Source: Hofstenia miamia
Taxonomy: Eukaryota; Xenacoelomorpha; Acoela; Hofsteniidae
NCBI GenBank assembly: GCA_900660155.1
Contig: CABFPE010000100.1
Location: forward strand, 1,676,753 to 1,740,752
Direction: 5' to 3'
Length of the DNA: 64,000 nt
The notes under the pieces were generated by a model. It saw only the letters and a list, made by a program, of their open reading frames with translations, ran no database searches and had not been told where the DNA came from. This document shows, in pieces, positions 34,695 to 46,340 of this stretch. Every line of letters starts with the position of its first letter. Positions within the stretch are counted from its first letter, which is position 1. The position numbers were made by a program, and so were the translations under genes.

Positions 34695-37600
34695 TTAAGT
34701 CCTATATTGGATCAACTTATTCAACAAATGACTTTATAAGAAAATCAATTTAGCAATAAATCACGGATAAAGCAAATTATCCAAGCCAGTAAAACTACAG
34801 ATCACCTGCGACATTTTTTTACAATGCTAACAAAGTAATTTAGTAGGAAGACAAAAAATGAAATTGTTAGATACTCGGCCAAAGTATGTATTTATGTAAC
34901 TCTAAGATTACATTTTTGTAAATTTTCTGTCTAATTACAAAAAAGAATACTTATAAATAGAAGAACTTCGTTGAAAATTCATTGAAAAAATAAATCCTTT
35001 AGTTCACAAGTAATTGGTAAGACGGTTGTTTTCAAAAAATAGGATTTAATGAAGATAACAAAGTAAAATAATACGAACTGTAATGTAGTGGAACTAAATT
35101 CATTAATTCACAGGGATTGATGGCAGTGATAAAGCAGGAAATTTACTTTGACTGTCGGCTAAAGTGTAATTAATGGACTAATTAAATCACAACACTCATT
35201 CGCATTTTAATGTTGAAAGTCACAGTAGTGGCTATCATTAACAATCGCATCTTGTAAGATTTGTTGTGGGCAAAAATAGCACACGGTACTTCAAACTTTA
35301 TTAATAATTTACACAATAATGGATTAAAATTACAATGTATTTTAGCACTGCGCGTCTGAGCGGAACTTAGGTTAGTTGTTGTTGCCCTGGGCTTTCGACC
35401 ATCCTATTAGCTGAGCATTATGTATGAGAAGAATTGAAAAAAGTTTATATTTTCATGTACTTCAAACACAGAAAAGAATTTTTACAGCAAATGTTCATCA
35501 CCGTAAGAGTTGAACAAATTTTCCCGTAGATGTGATAATATCCAAGGATTTCCAAATTTCTAAATAGGCTTGGAGAACAAAGCCGGTTGCGTCCTAATGG
35601 ATACAATGCGCAGCTTAGGGTTAACGGTACATTCAACAAAACCAGTAAATTGAAAGTGAAAAGTTAGTCCCACAACGTTTCCGTTTTTGAGAGGATCGCA
35701 GAAGGCACACAATCGGTTAATTTACTCATATTGTGTTCATTTATTATTTATGTGTGAGAAGGTTTTTAAAAACTGATCTTAAAATAGTACTGAACAAAAT
35801 ATTTTGAAAAAAAATCTGTTGATTTAAATCAATGTTTGAAACAGATAATGTTTTCCATTCAAATATGTACAGTGCCAAGCTTTCAAAAATTATATAACTG
35901 CAATTCTAATGCTTGATTTTGTAAGATACTGTAATTATGTCAATACATACAAGCGATCTCAATGTGCATGAAGTCGAAAAAACTATTAGTTTGCATGCTA
36001 AAAATGAACATTAAGTGTTAAAAAATGACTTACTTTTTTCTAGAATGATCAACTTTAAAGCTAACGGTTGGCATTAGTAATCCAAAATTAAGGAAAATCC
36101 AGCTGGGCTTGAATTAAAACGCGTTTTGGAAAAGACTTATACACAGACGTCTTACCAATATCACTCCAAAACCGTAAAGGACAGACATTTCGTTTCACCT
36201 ACACATCATTGACTTTTGCAAAAGAGGCGCAATGAGTAAACGCAGTCGAATAAGCGACTAATTCATCTAATTTCACTTTGAAATTATTTTCTAGACTGAT
36301 TTTTAATGCAGCATTCATTTACTTTGTTTCCTCGAATGACAGAGAAAATGGAAAAAATTTAAAAAACAATGACTGTATTTAACATGGCAAAGAGCTAAGA
36401 ATAAGCATAAGTGGCGATTAAATATTCAGAAAAACAACAAAATTGTCACATAAATGAATGCATGGGTAAAATAATGTCAGCATTTGTCAATGATATGCAC
36501 CTCAAATGTAGGAAAAGACGTACCGGAATAAAAAAGAAAGTATTAATCCGAAGAAATAAATAAAAGTTGTCTGCGGCGACTGCCAATAGTAAAACAGTTT
36601 AAAGCCCACATCCGCTAAAATACACAATTGGACGGTCAGGAAAATAAGATCATTTCCTTTCCAATTGATTTAATAAACTGCCAAACTCCATCTCAGTTGG
36701 TTTTAATTTCGTCATCAAATATATAATTTACTGCTTTGGTAACGAGCGATCAATTATTTCTGTAAATAATTGTACTTTCCTAAGAAATTGATGTTTTATG
36801 AGAAAGTTCTACACAATTTGCGCTTCAAACATTTCGCCCACAATTGTGAATTAATCAATACCCACATAATTTCAATCTCAAATAGCATTCAGCTGTAATA
36901 ACAGCTACTCTAAAACACACGTACACGCCCATGCCTACAATATCAAATAATGATCATTTCAATTACAGAACACATGTATTCAAGTATTCAATGAAACCTT
37001 TTCTTTAAAAAAACAACTTAAATCTTCTCAAAAATTACTTTAAAACAAAAATAGAAAATCACAAGACAAACTCTGGTCACCAAATTAAGCTGTTTCGTAA
37101 ACTCAACAATAAGTCTGAAAATATAAAACCCAAATCAACTTTCGCTCTAAAAATAACTTGTAACTAAGTAATATGCTAATGCTATTTTCGGGTTGAGGAA
37201 GTTCACGTGAATATTGTTTGTGAGTTTATGGAATGCTACACTTCAGAAGGCGCTACGCCTTGTATTCTACAATACAATACGTAAGTCTTCTAGGTGATTG
37301 ATTTGAAAGCTGATTTGGAGTTGTTGTGTCAAAAATACAGTGAATTATTTTATATGATTTCAATGAAATATTAGGAACGCCTTTGCCTTGTCTGTGGAAT
37401 AAACACTGGCAAAGCATGTTAATTATGCGATAACCTTGATTGCGAAGAATTCGCAAAGAATAAATATGACTTTAATGATTCCTTTCCATTGAAAATTGGT
37501 GCAAAGCCAAAATTAGTTTAAGTAAAAAGGATGGTCTACACCAATTAAATCGAACAAAAGGGGAGAGAAGTAATGTAGAACTAGGTATTTAAAACTGCTG

Positions 37601-37731
37601 TGACAACGCACATTGTCACAAAATAAAACGGTTGACATGCTTCTATTAAAAACACACATTTTCTACGTTCTTATGAAAATACTTTCGAATAAACCTGCTA
37701 CTTCTGTGCTAATAAATGACGTATAATTAAT
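34695..37731. other. gene-free stretch
   Basis: It contains one copy of a dispersed 49-bp repeat (35451-35499) and unrecognised minus frames at 35445-35639 and 37253-37456. A GC-richer patch lies at 35345-35405. Confidence 0.4.
35451..35499 (+). repeat. dispersed repeat copy A (TACTTCAAACACAG...AAATGTTCATC)
   Basis: About 49 bases (TTTCATGTACTTCAAACACA through GCAAATGTTCATC) match 58630-58676 at roughly 80%. The function is unknown. Confidence 0.6.
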
Positions 37732-38000
37732 CAGGGCGAATCCAGAAATTTTATTTAGGAGGGGCGTGCACGGCCTAAAATTTATTAACTATATGTACTA
37801 TTGATTTTGAACAAATGTGTTACATGGGTATTTATTAAAATCATAAGCAAACACACATTTTTTGAAATTTTGTTGAAGCTAAATAATACAGCGCGCGAAG
37901 AAAATAATTTAATTTACTAAATGTACTCAATTTATTTTTTTAATTTGCAGTTTGGGGGTGGGTTCGTACGCCCGTCACGCCCTCATCTGAATTCGCCCTT
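37732..38000. mobile_element. 269-bp hAT-like MITE, CAGGGCGAATCCAG ends
   Basis: The left end CAGGGCGAATCCAGAAATTT and inverted right end AAGGGCGAATTCAGATGAGG frame a non-coding body with GGGGCGTGCACGGCC near the left and GTACGCCCGTCACGCCC near the right. A diverged copy of the body lies at 55041-55255. No clear target duplication was found. Confidence 0.6.
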
Positions 38001-38609
38001 GTTTTTCCATGCATATAACTCCTACTCTAAGCATATCAACATAATCTATTTTCTCCACTGACAATGGTGGGGTATCGTCTCCTAGTTATCTGAGCCTGAA
38101 AACGGTTTTATTGGTGAGCTCAGTTTAATATTTAAGAATTAAATGGAATTGGGGAGTTTTTGAAGTTAATAGAAAAACATTCTTTCTCTGTACAGTTTTT
38201 TTTAACATAAACACACTATAAATAGTAAAATAATACATTAATTTTCATTTAAAATGATTTTTTAATTCAATTATAATCTATATATTTTATTGATTTATCA
38301 TTGCAAGCGTTTCTATTGCACAACAATTAATGAAGTCATCTTATAGGAATCACTCTCATAATCTACCATTTCAATCACCTAATGCCTATTAATATCAATG
38401 ATATCTTGTTGGCATTATTTTGTTCTTTCACATTGATTCAAAATGAGGATTACTTACTCATTAAATTGGGAAGACTATGACCAAAACAATGAAGTTCATA
38501 GCCATAGTTCAAAATGAACATGTGGAAATTTAAATTTTCAGTTATCTGGGCCCCTGCGATCCAATTTTTTATTTCGAATTTAATTTGAAAATACATGAAA
38601 TGGATTGGG
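38001..38609. other. gene-free stretch
   Basis: AT-rich; nothing recognised. Confidence 0.4.
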
Positions 38610-38731
38610 AATAGGGTCTGCGAGTACTCGAATCTTCGCGTAACCGATCCGACTCGTCTCGAAAATTAAACTTCAGCAGGTTTTCAGTAAGGTCGAGACG
38701 ACAGGTATTGTGTTGATATAATATTGAATAG

Positions 38732-39478
38732 TACAGGGCTTTCAAAAACATCATTTATTTTTATATGTTTATGACATCAAAAATATATTTCTATTAATAC
38801 TGAAACTTATACACAATGAACAGTATACGTTAAAATTTTGCTCTAATTATTCCATCTTGTTATTAGCTTCAGCACCATTTCAAAATGTTACTTTTCACAT
38901 TCTCATTAAGAATTTCCTGGCAAGAATTCATGCGGTCCATAAAATCAAGTCAGAGAGCTTATGATGTGTAATTGAAGCTCATAGGGTTTGTATTTCAGCA
39001 TTTTGTGGAGGATAGTAAATGTAGAGCCAAGCGATGTATCAAGCATATTACAAATTGTGGGAACATAGTTTAAAAATTATTTTCTAAAATTACAACAACT
39101 TGTGTGCATTTTCTGAATGTACTGACGAATTTGCTCTCCCTGATCGCACCCTGGTCTTCAACAGAACATGTCTCCAAAAACTTTTTATGCAAAAGCCGAA
39201 TTGTTTTATCTGTAAGTTTATGTTGAAATCCTTCTTTTGCAACCTGTTTTTTACTGCTGTAACAAACTCGTACTTGGCCATAAGAATAACTATTCTAACA
39301 CGCTCTTGTATTGTGTAGATTTAAAATGGCTAAAAACAAGATGAAATAATTTAAATGAGCAGTAAAGAAAAATTTAAATGTATACTTTTCATTGTGTACA
39401 AATTTCATTATTATCAGAAACATATTTTTGATGCAATAAAAATTTATAAATAGATGATGACTTTATGAAAGCCCTGTA
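38732..39478 (-). mobile_element. nested mariner-like element, 747 bp
   Basis: TA-CAGGGCTTTCAAAAACATC at the left and inverted CAGGGCTTTCATAAAGTCATC-TA at the right; the first 11 TIR bases are perfect. It carries a decayed minus-strand transposase N-terminal region and lacks the catalytic half. Confidence 0.75.
38890..39281 (-). pseudogene. mariner-superfamily transposase N-terminal remnant
   Basis: The start MAKYEFVTAVKNRL is followed by RVRSGRANSSVHSENAHKLL, corresponding to the family's 'RSGRPxTSxxxENxxxV' linker. A later frame gives TILHKMLKYKPYELQLH, matching 'SVHRILHKxLKYKPYKLQL' of the second helix-turn-helix. Some helix-turn-helix sequence between the first two blocks looks deleted, and stops follow. 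It is inactive; the family call rests on these ordered blocks. Confidence 0.6.
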
Positions 39479-39850
39479 CATGACAGTTTGCCTAATCGAA
39501 AAAAAATAATATTGTGATTGAATAATTTTAACAAAAAGTTCTTTCTGGTTCAAAAGTGCACTGCATGGTGAATGGTCTTCGGCACATTCTTTCAGTTCTT
39601 CTTAAATGCGAAAAACTTATTTTGGTTAAGAATAGCTATCATTATTATAAATTTTTGTGAGACATTAGTAATCATTAGTTATATTTCTTATTCGATTATT
39701 CTGAGTTTTTATTGTGACTTTAATGTATGATGCTGATGTGAATAGACAAAATCTGAGAATCGAAATCCGACTCGACTCAATTTGAATGTAAAAGGCATAC
39801 TCGACTCGACTCGACCTGAAGCAAAAATATTCCGACTAGCATGGTTCTAT

Positions 39851-40744
39851 TCGTGAATCTGTATCCAAATTGAAATTCAAAATACAATGTGGTTAACGTA
39901 ATAATTAAAAAAATACGTAATAAATTATTACATTAATAAATTTATTTACGTAATAAAACATCTGTTGTTAGTAGACATTGCAAAACGGGACTTTCCAGAT
40001 TCACTACTCTCTTTTACATAAATATGTAATGAAGTATGCATGTAGATTTCTATTTTCAGGTATTTTTCGAACTTTGAATTTTAAACAAAACAATATTCTG
40101 AGACTGCAATATATCATACACATAATATCTAAAACATAATTAGGGAAATTCTTAGCAAATTCTTTGTACATATTTTGACGAATATTATTAAATAAGAAAT
40201 AGTTGCAATAGTTTTAAATTTTTGAGAATATTCTTTTCTAGATTTTTTGTAGTACATAGTGAGTCCAAAAATTGGATATTTAGTTTTCGAGGACAAAAAA
40301 ATAATCATCGGATACTTTCCAATTGGCCCATTTATAAAAATGAATTCTTTACACTCTGTGTGATGTTTAAAGGAATGTAAAGCAAAATAATTAAAAGCAG
40401 AAAAAATCCGCTATGAACTATGGATTTGCGAGCTCGGACGAGCTATGTTGATGTACACTCAAATGAGAATTTTTTTGCTACTTTATTCCTTGACAAGTCA
40501 ATACTGAACAAATAAATGTTTTTATATAATAAATTTTTTAACATTTTGCAAATATTTTTCTAATCTTCCATATATGACAAACTTTCAAATTCATGTGGAT
40601 ACAAACCCCTCTAAACACAAAAAATTATTTATGCTAATGTAAGTCTAGTGCGGTGAAAGGCAAGGGACAAAAGCCTAAAAAAATATTGCCATTTTGCTAT
40701 TACAAGTCCTATAGCAAAATATCCGAATTTTAAATTTAAATAAA
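39851..40744. other. gene-free stretch
   Basis: No gene is recognised. A lone TACATAGTGAGTCC near 40253 resembles a mariner terminus without a partner. Confidence 0.35.
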
Positions 40745-40912
40745 ATGAAGAGAACTATTTATAGAAATCAATGCACTCAAATTTCACATTTGCAAAATGT
40801 TTTTTATGAATTCAACGACAAGGCAAAGTTCAAACCGAAAGTAAATCCTTTCGCAGATCTACATGAATGCACTGTTTCGTATAAGTTTACTACAGTAGAA
40901 GAAAAAGAAGAA
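40745..40912 (+). CDS. candidate first coding exon, unknown protein
   Basis: ATG at 40745 opens 56 codons that end exactly at a consensus donor (GAAGAA|GTAAGT, GT at 40913), phase 0. The peptide is charged and varied (QNVFYEFNDKAKFKPKVNPF, ADLHECTVSYKFTTVEEKEE) and looks more coding-like than the surrounding frames. The next good acceptor (TTATTTTTCTTCAAAG, exon from 41272) is also compatible with phase 0 after a 359-base intron. No family is recognised; no promoter or upstream exon was identified. Confidence 0.35.
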
Positions 40913-41271
40913 GTAAGTAAAACATGAAACAAATCATTTTGATACACAAATTCCTACCGAATAATAGAAATAAAAAACATGGAGTAAACTCCCGAAATCG
41001 TAAATGTTAATGTTTGACACATTGCAATTTGCTGTGGGATAAAAGTGGGTGCTCAAATCGTTTTTCTAAAAATTACACGCTTTAATGTCATTTTGAAATA
41101 GAGAAATTGATAAAAATCAATGTGAAAATTCCCTTCTACGGAACAATTATATTGAAATAAGGATATGTATTAATTACAGCTTTTATACGGAAAGGTCAGG
41201 TTTATTGCGTTTGCTACTTTGGGAAAGCACGTCATTTTGTATGAAAATTATAAAATTATTTTTCTTCAAAG

Positions 41272-41332
41272 GATACTGAAATAGTTACAAAGAATGGCGG
41301 CTCAAACGAACTACTTGACACGTTCTTCATAA

Positions 41333-41366
<34 letters not shown>

Positions 41367-41418
41367 CATTAAACGACTACTACTAGCAGTAAAATGTCAA
41401 AAGGCTGATATATGTTAG
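41272..41418 (+). CDS. candidate second exon running into (TA)n
   Basis: After a pyrimidine-rich acceptor, the phase-0 frame reads DTEIVTKNGGSNELLDTFF, continuing the acidic character of the preceding exon. It then enters the (TA)n tract as alternating Tyr-Ile and stops at TAG 41416-41418. Either this is a terminal exon invaded by a microsatellite, or the true donor/stop has been destroyed, or the exon is spurious. Changes in TA repeat number not divisible by three would change the C-terminus. Confidence 0.28.
41336..41365. repeat. (TA)n microsatellite
   Basis: A TA run of about 14 units inside the candidate exon. Confidence 0.93.
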
Positions 41419-43180
41419 GAAAGTTTTGTAAAATTCGAAAGTTTAGTATTTATTAATTTTAAAATTACCATATCAATATTTTCTATTGTGGCAACAGCTA
41501 CGGTTAGTTGAAATACTCACACATCAATATAGACGGTTGTTGTATACATATGTGTATTATATAGTCAAACAAAATTTCAGCTATTTGCCTGACAATTGCA
41601 GGAACATTTAAGTTGTCAGAAATTGCTTAAAAGTAATTATTGTTAAAAAACTGCAACGTTAAATCTAACTGAACTAAGACCGCTTTCAGTAATTGCAATT
41701 ATCAGAGCGAATGGAATCTAACGTCTAACTGCTATCAGAAAAAAAATTTTAAGACCCGAAATCACAATTTTTTCAGAACAGTCGATTTTTAAAGCACATT
41801 CCAGTTCTAAAAAAGTGTATAAAGTCACTTGAATTATTAAATATAGTTAAAGCTATAGTATTGTTTCATCTACCCAATACAACGCTGTATTTCCTGTTAG
41901 AAACAAAAGAGTAGAATTGATGAATTTTTCAATAATAAAAATGTCGTCCATCACATAAAGTTTCGAAATTTGGAAACTAATAATAAAGTCAATGTCCTGT
42001 CAATCAAGAAAAGGAATTTGTCAATGAACGTTTTAATTAAGAGAAATAAGAAGCAGCGGTAGAATTTCACCAGAGTTCATCTCCCAAATAACAAGTTGAT
42101 GAATTCAACAAAATTATGTCAGCAATGACATTTTACTGCAATTCAAAATCGAAATATTCCTGTCTATAAACACATAGGAGACTGCAAAGATAAATTGATT
42201 AGATATTCACATCACCTTCATTCACTTCTTTCAAACAAAATTTTCTTATGTGTATGTACGTATTTCGTAACATATGCTGCAATTTTAGAAGGCTTATGGT
42301 AATTTTCTAAACTAAACTAAGGAAGAAAATATAAATTTTCATAGTTGATATTATCTCTAACTCTCCGGCAAGCTGTGAAAACGAAACTGTAATTGAGGTT
42401 ACATTATTTATACTGAACTTATATTTTCTGTACAACCAAAATTTGGCATTCTGACTTCGAATATTTAATAAATTTTCATTTCCTCAGGCCATAATATTTT
42501 CTAGACAAAATTTTACAAAACAACCAACCCATGTCCGTCTCACTTGGTTTGGAGATTGCTGTCAAATCTCATGAAAATTCACCCGAGACAACACACACGC
42601 ATTCAACCTGATTTTACTATATATATATATATATATATACATTCATTGTTGAAGTTCATAAAAAAGAATTAGATCTTTCCAGGGTAATTTACCTCCTCTT
42701 GTTCCCTATTTTTGTCTATAACCCTTTTTATTGTTCTTAAAATGTTCTTACTTTTTTCAATTTCAGGAGAATATTGTGTGTACAGACTTTTTTTATAGAT
42801 TTATTTTCAGCATAAATGCTCGCATGAAATCCAAATGCCATATTCGTCTCTGAAGAAAGTTAGTATCATAATGGACATCACATATTACAGAAGCATGTTT
42901 CTCTTGGGCATTTCTGTTTAAAAAATCACTTCACCCAAAAGGTGTATTTTGATCAGGTAAGACATAAAGAGGAGATAACACAGTATTAGAAGTAAAATAA
43001 ATTAATAATTGCTTTTGAAAAGCAAGAACAACAAGCAATTCGACTTTCTTTTGATGAAATATAGAGGATAAATTTGAGGTTTTTGTTGCTAGAGAATATT
43101 TTGGTCGTTGCTAAAGGCAATTTTGGACGTAGATGCCTAATTTACCGCAGACACGGTTGACAGGTGGCAAAAGATAAATA
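41419..43180. other. gene-free stretch
   Basis: It contains a (TA)n microsatellite at 42618-42639. No other feature is recognised. Confidence 0.4.
42618..42639. repeat. (TA)n microsatellite
   Basis: A pure TA run of about 11 units. Confidence 0.93.
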
Positions 43181-43261
43181 TATGGTGTGTCTAATAAATA
43201 CCCGGACTGTGCATATAAAAAGAAAGACAAATAAAATAATCAACCAAATAATAAATTTCAT

Positions 43262-43909
43262 TTAACAATAGCCACCGCCACATTCACCGACGTTTTTACA
43301 ATGAGTGATAAGTTTGAGTTCATGTACATAACGTTCTGCTGGAACTGCACGCATGGCTTGCAAAGAACTTGCCAAGATATCATCTGCATTGGTAAATGAT
43401 TGTTTTCTAAACCCTTGTTTGAGGATTTTGTTTACCCAACGGTCTTCTCGCAAAAAAATCAGTTGACTTAGCAGAATGGGGTCTGGCATTGTCATGCTGC
43501 CACCACAATGAAGACAGTTTCGTAGGATTTGTCCGTAGCACCCGCCATTTGTGCCTGTCCTCCTGACAAACTCTATGTAGAGCTCGGAATCAATTGTCTC
43601 TTTTGGTTTTGCAGATTCTATTGCGATTTTCTTGTCAGATGTAAAAGCCACGAAAAGTAATGCTTTTCGATTAGTTAGGCATGGTTTGACAACAGTTAAC
43701 CGACATTGATCCGGTTTCTGCCAGGCTTTGTTTTGTGATTTTGTGTTCGGTGTATCGAACCGAGCCCAGGTCTCGTCCTCTGTGCACCAGAACTTCTAAC
43801 AATCTTGCAGTGAGTTGTTTTCAAAGAGAGTTACCATATCCTTTGCACATTGTACTCTTTTCAGCTTGCTGTCAGTAAAAAGGTGTGGGATCCAGGAAGA
43901 ACACACTTT

Positions 43910-43913
<4 letters not shown>
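43262..43913 (-). pseudogene. mariner-superfamily transposase, catalytic region with deletion
   Basis: Reading leftward, a frame with one TAG contains WCTEDETWARFDTP (first Asp region), NRKALLFVAFTSDKKIAIES, KETIDSELYIEFVRRTG and, after a frameshift, LWWQHDNARPHSAKSTDFFA (second Asp). The third Asp block is deleted. The tail resumes as QGFRKQSFTNADDILASSLQ, AMRAVPAERYVHELKLITHC, ending TAA at 43262. The order fits a mariner-type DDE transposase of an insertion-sequence-630 relative. Deletion, frameshift and stop make it inactive. Confidence 0.75.

Positions 43914-43944
<31 letters not shown>
43914..43944. repeat. (AT)n microsatellite inside the mariner element
   Basis: An AT run of about 15 units at the point where the transposase N-terminus is lost. 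Confidence 0.93.
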
Positions 43945-43945
<1 letters not shown>

Positions 43946-44055
43946 TGCCATTGGTTATTGTGCAACCAATAGCTAATTAATATAAAATATCAATATATGT
44001 GTATTTGTGTATATTTTTCTTTCTGTGTGCATAGTCTGGGTATTTATTAGACACA

Positions 44056-44057
<2 letters not shown>

Positions 44058-44086
<29 letters not shown>

Positions 44087-44375
44087 NNNNNNNNNNNNNN
44101 NNNNNNNNNNNNNNNNNNNNNNNNNNNNNNNNNNNNNNNNNNNNNNNNNNNNNNNNNNNNNNNNNNNNNNNNNNNNNNNNNNNNNNNNNNNNNNNNNNNN
44201 NNNNNNNNNNNNNNNNNNNNNNNNNNNNNNNNNNNNNNNNNNNNNNNNNNNNNNNNNNNNNNNNNNNNNNNNNNNNNNNNNNNNNNNNNNNNNNNNNNNN
44301 NNNNNNNNNNNNNNNNNNNNNNNNNNNNNNNNNNNNNNNNNNNNNNNNNNNNNNNATATATATATATATATATAT
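44058..44375. repeat. (TA)n tract containing a 269-N assembly gap
   Basis: TA repeats at 44058-44086 and 44356-44375 flank N 44087-44355, so the gap probably lies within one long TA tract or a repeat bounded by it. Confidence 0.9.
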
Positions 44376-44860
44376 GGGCAGTGCGCCCAAACCATCCACG
44401 CAGCGGGTTCTGGGTGCCAATGTCTTAGAGGACACGTTATTTGTACGGAGTCCCTGACCTACAAAGGATGTTAACAATAGGGTAGTAGAACGTGCTGCCA
44501 TGTGTACTTTGTGAACATGGGGGCGATGAAGATCGTGATGTCTGTCTGGTTGGTTTTAATGGACAGTCGGCGAGCAGTGGAAACGCTGCGAGCAAGAGTG
44601 CTGCTGTTCTTGAGTTATAAGATCATCTCATATGGCAATCATGTCAGGGATAACTTTTCTGGCCTATGGGATACGTCAAGCATCTGTGTCCCAATAGTTT
44701 TTGGTTGCAGTAAGCTCACTACGCCACCACCATTAGTAGCCTAGTTTGGCCAAAGTGAGAGTGGTGTAACCCTCTTAACTAAAGTTCAGCCTTCGGCTTC
44801 AATTCGCTGACCAAACTCAACACAGACAAATGCTTTGCGTGAAAGGGTTCACCAGAGAAT
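44376..44860. other. GC-richer segment of unknown origin
   Basis: GC is clearly higher (near half by eye) than in any stretch of similar length here. A plus frame (44502-44744) and minus frames are open, but none is recognised and no SINE promoter boxes were convincing. It could be part of an uncharacterised transposon, a diverged exon region or a mis-joined contig at the gap. Confidence 0.4.
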
Positions 44861-45734
44861 TTTCACGTTAAACCAACCTTAGTATTCACACTTGTTGTTT
44901 TAACCACTACTCAGTCTGTCGACTGATACAGTAACACCGAATACATTCTGAAAGCGCACAGAATTTGTTTTCATGTAATATGAAAAATGAAAAGTAATAA
45001 AATTATGAATTTTCACAATATACTAAGAGGCTACCCACCTTAAGTTGCCTAGGAAATTTTTAAATCTGTGATGAATTTCTGAAAACATTTTAAAGCACCG
45101 CATAATCGAGGAGTGTCTTCTTTTTCATTTACGTTCTAAAATCGTGCTCGGTCGCGAACCCATTTAACTCGGTTTTGCGCACGTCGAAATTAGTTATCGC
45201 TGCAGTGGGCTTTAGTCTCCTGGATGCTACCTGAACAGTAGATGTGAAGAGAATGGAAATTTTCTTTGAACATTTAATATTTTCAAATGCACAGCAATAA
45301 AACTTAGAAGATATTTTCAACAGTACTAAGAAGCACCGTTGGTGAATAGATTTGTCCATAGCTTACAATTTTTAAATTTCCTACTATGTTTCTACAAATA
45401 CAAAGCAGAAAAATCTTTTTTGGATTCGCAAATCAAAATTAGAAATTTCACAGCATATAAAAAAAACTGTGAATCAACTCACAGAAAAATATCAGGAACT
45501 TTAAAAAAGAAAAACCGTTTATGGATTCTAATTGAACAGACCAATATCGTTTGGAAACAGCAATTTAACTTTAAACAATAAGAATTGTTCGAAATCAACT
45601 TGTACACATTTATTAGTTAGAATTACAATTTTCAGACTGTTATTGGAAAACAATTGCGCAATATGCCCTATCAACTTATTCATTTTAAACATACTGATAG
45701 GTAAATAGGTATATAGACGGAAAAGATTTCTTAC
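44861..45734. other. stretch with one doubtful minus-strand frame
   Basis: The minus frame 45129-45359 ends VASRRLKPTAAITNFDVRKT then ELNGFATEHDFRT, and a decent acceptor (CTACTGTTCAG) lies just before VAS. Its phase (0) does not fit the exon at 45735-45947, so an intermediate exon would be needed. A plus frame at 45339-45581 is Lys/Asn-rich and doubtful. Confidence 0.25.
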
Positions 45735-45947
45735 CTGTAATCAGAAGAAATACAAAATGTACCCATTCAAAAATAGTGGAAGAAATACTTCCTCCTAAGA
45801 TTAAATAGGGACTCAATGATAAAAAGAGGTTGTAAACACTAGACCTTATTGCGGTCAGATCTTTAAAGATAGCTTCACTTAACATGGGAACAGACACGTA
45901 ACTTTCATGGAAGCGAACTAAACATACAACAAAAACAAGAATTACTG
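45735..45947 (-). CDS. candidate internal exon, membrane protein
   Basis: A 213-bp minus-strand exon is bounded by acceptor TTAATTTTTCCAG (ending 45948) and donor ACAG|GTAAGA (GT at 45734-45733). Both introns would be phase 1. The peptide is hydrophobic: VILVFVVCLVRFHESYVSVP, then MLSEAIFKDLTAIRSS, a probable membrane span in VYNLFLSLSPYLILGGSISS, and IFEWVHFVFLLIT. The exon at 46852-47029 on the same strand ends in the matching phase. The family is unknown; a multi-span receptor or transporter is conceivable. Splice signals this good also occur by chance. Confidence 0.33.
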
Positions 45948-46307
45948 CTGGAAAAATTAATAAAATAGAATTTTTTTTGGTAAGCTGATATTTGTAATGG
46001 AGAGCACTACAGCATATAAACTTGATATTTCTTCAGGCTTAAGGACTAAACTGATAAAAACAAAACAAATTCTTCTCAAAGAGCATGATTTCAGATAAAG
46101 AATACAAACATGTAAAAAGTGGTGAAGATAAAAATATAAAAAATGCACATGTTGCGCCATCTTATGGTCAAATTGTGAAGTTTTGTTAAAATAACAAGTT
46201 GTAAAAACTACTGACAACCGACAGATCAAAAAAGATAGAATTCGTATATAAAAATGTCGCCCACCTCTTATACTGTGTAACATTAGGCTATAAGCTGCAG
46301 CATCAGN

Positions 46308-46338
<31 letters not shown>
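46308..46338. repeat. (TA)n microsatellite
   Basis: A TA run beginning just after an unresolved N at 46307. It lies in the putative intron between two candidate exons. Confidence 0.93.

Positions 46339-46340
<2 letters not shown>

Larger units (their letters stand above)
38610..39850. mobile_element. TCGAG-type MITE split by a nested mariner
   Basis: The left part AGGGTCTGCGAGTACTCGAA (38612 on) matches the terminus of the 27260-27651 element. Right of the nested insertion, CGACTCGACTCAA and ACTCGACTCGACTCGACC (39768-39820) supply the other TCGAG-rich end. The outer boundaries and target duplication are degraded. Confidence 0.55.
43181..44060 (-). mobile_element. mariner-superfamily element, near-perfect TIRs, N-terminus deleted
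   Basis: TATGGTGTGTCTAATAAATA then CCCGGACTGTGC at the left, and its inverse with two differences at the right (44029-44060). The 880-bp element holds a minus-strand transposase lacking its DNA-binding domain; in its place are an (AT)n run (43914-43944) and AT-rich filler. The right end passes straight into another (TA)n tract and the assembly gap. Confidence 0.85.

Noticed and set aside
43973-44501. Frames of 140-174 codons with Tyr-Ile repeats
   Set aside because: Translation of TA microsatellite and N; artefact.
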